A stretch of DNA of 62,758 nucleotides, taken from assembly GCA_019636175.1 (NCBI GenBank), contig JAHBYC010000002.1:1-62758 (forward strand), given 5' to 3'. Positions 62,209-62,758 of this stretch are shown here, piece by piece. The stretch is from Caulobacter sp. GTDB lineage: Bacteria > Pseudomonadota > Alphaproteobacteria > Caulobacterales > Caulobacteraceae. A model generated the notes under the pieces. It was not told where the DNA came from. It saw only the letters and a program-made list of their open reading frames with translations, and did no database searches. Numbering within the stretch: the stretch's first letter is position 1; every line of letters begins with the position of its first letter. The position numbers and the translations under genes were made by a program.

Positions 62209-62758
62209 TCAGTCCTGTTCTGTGGCTTCAATGAAATCGCGGTGACGGGCGAGCAGGTTTGCGCGCCGCGGCCTGCCGTTGCCGGTGAGTTCTCCGGCGG
62301 CGGCGTCGAACGGCTGGCGAATGCGCCAGCGGCCGATCCGGGCGTATTCGGGCAGATTGGCGTTGGCCCGGTCGACGGCCCGCCCGATGACGGCTTCATC
62401 CATGTCCGGCGTCAGCGGAACGATGATGGCCCCCAGCTCGGCCTGAGCCTCGCCGAACACCAGGACCTGACGGATTTCCGGTTGCCCGAGCAGTTCGCTC
62501 TCGACCCATTCCGGCGCGATGTTGCGACCGAAGGCGTTGATGATCAGGTTGCCGCGCCGGCCCGATATGGAGAGGAAGCCGTCCGGGTCGATGGCTCCGA
62601 TGTCGCCTGTATGCACCTCGCCCCGATGGTCCCGGCCGCCGGCGTAGCCCAGGAACGGTCGGGGGCCGACGATGATTTCGCCATCCTCCGACAGGCGGAC
62701 CGTCAGGTGCGGCAAGGGCCTGCCGACGCTGCCGGCGCGGGCGGCGGCGGGCGTGTTG
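62209..62758 (-). CDS. AMP-binding (acyl-adenylate-forming) enzyme, C-terminal part, cut by window
   Basis: About 183 codons are visible and the frame runs off the right edge. The visible part starts AAARAGSVGRPLPHLTVRLS and continues with GYAGGRDHRGEVHTGDIGAI and the hinge region DGFLSISGRRGNLIINAFGR, then NIAPEWVESELLGQPEIRQV, all typical of the ANL superfamily of acyl-CoA synthetases and fatty acyl-AMP ligases. The conserved C-terminal Lys of the ANL family appears to be missing: the expected place reads AAAGELTGNGRPRRANLLAR. It heads the visible part of an operon with the diiron protein, SDR and TPR genes. Confidence 0.85.
   Translation of the reverse strand, partial: NTPAAARAGSVGRPLPHLTVRLSEDGEIIVGPRPFLGYAGGRDHRGEVHTGDIGAIDPDGFLSISGRRGNLIINAFGRNIAPEWVESELLGQPEIRQVLVFGEAQAELGAIIVPLTPDMDEAVIGRAVDRANANLPEYARIGRWRIRQPFDAAAGELTGNGRPRRANLLARHRDFIEATEQD

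Overview
The window is a high-GC stretch from an alphaproteobacterium of the Caulobacteraceae type (Caulobacter, Phenylobacterium or Brevundimonas relatives). The best evidence is a CcrM-type GANTC adenine methyltransferase with its leader, a CarD, an RpoH-family sigma factor, an HWE-family sensor kinase, TTG/GTG starts, and intergenic repeat families of a kind common in these genomes. No insertion sequence, integrase, CRISPR array or rRNA was found. Both ends cut genes: uvrC on the left and an AMP-binding (acyl-adenylating) enzyme on the right.

Region 1 (1 to about 13 kb): uvrC, a large secreted propeller/RTX-like protein, an HWE histidine kinase, ispG followed in overlap by one of two paralogous small winged-helix regulators, a TSUP anion exporter, a TorF-like porin, a poly-proline DUF900 hydrolase, then DNA-repair genes tag and rnhB. 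Region 2 (13 to 31.5 kb): housekeeping and cell-cycle genes (acyl-CoA dehydrogenase, ccrM, mutY, YceI lipoprotein, DUF721/DciA-like, DsbA-like lipoprotein, smc, GNAT), a MerR-ATPase fusion next to a cytochrome c'/b561 pair, a DUF3089 hydrolase, an orphan flagellar-rod-like miniprotein, and an overlapping cobT / phytase-like / lldD set.

Region 3 (31.5 to 41.2 kb): rpmB with a strong promoter, two exported proteins, then the information-processing block helicase / S4 / fdxA / carD / rpoH, a nuclease-like lipoprotein, a single-domain response regulator and tRNA-Arg(CCU). Region 4 (41.2 to 46.7 kb) is a tight five-gene minus-strand operon: three xylose-isomerase-like TIM barrels, a Gfo/Idh/MocA dehydrogenase and a GMC oxidoreductase. 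It looks like an oxidation-first (3-keto) carbohydrate or glycoside pathway. Region 5 (46.7 to 62.8 kb) is an accessory catabolic/biosynthetic area with alternating strands: SDR, PhoD-like phosphatase, nitroreductase, DsrE-like, acyl-CoA dehydrogenase, Baeyer-Villiger-type monooxygenase, GST, hot-dog protein, class III CoA-transferase, D-aminoacylase-like amidohydrolase and a sulfatase with a clear operator. It ends in an operon of adenylating enzyme, haem-oxygenase-like diiron protein, SDR and TPR protein.

The most promising undescribed material is the five-gene sugar-oxidation operon, the adenylating enzyme / diiron / SDR operon at the right edge, the MerR-ATPase fusion with its own MerR-type promoter, and two families of intergenic repeats whose hairpin arms differ between copies while base pairing is kept. 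All assignments come from reading the sequence; no database search was run.
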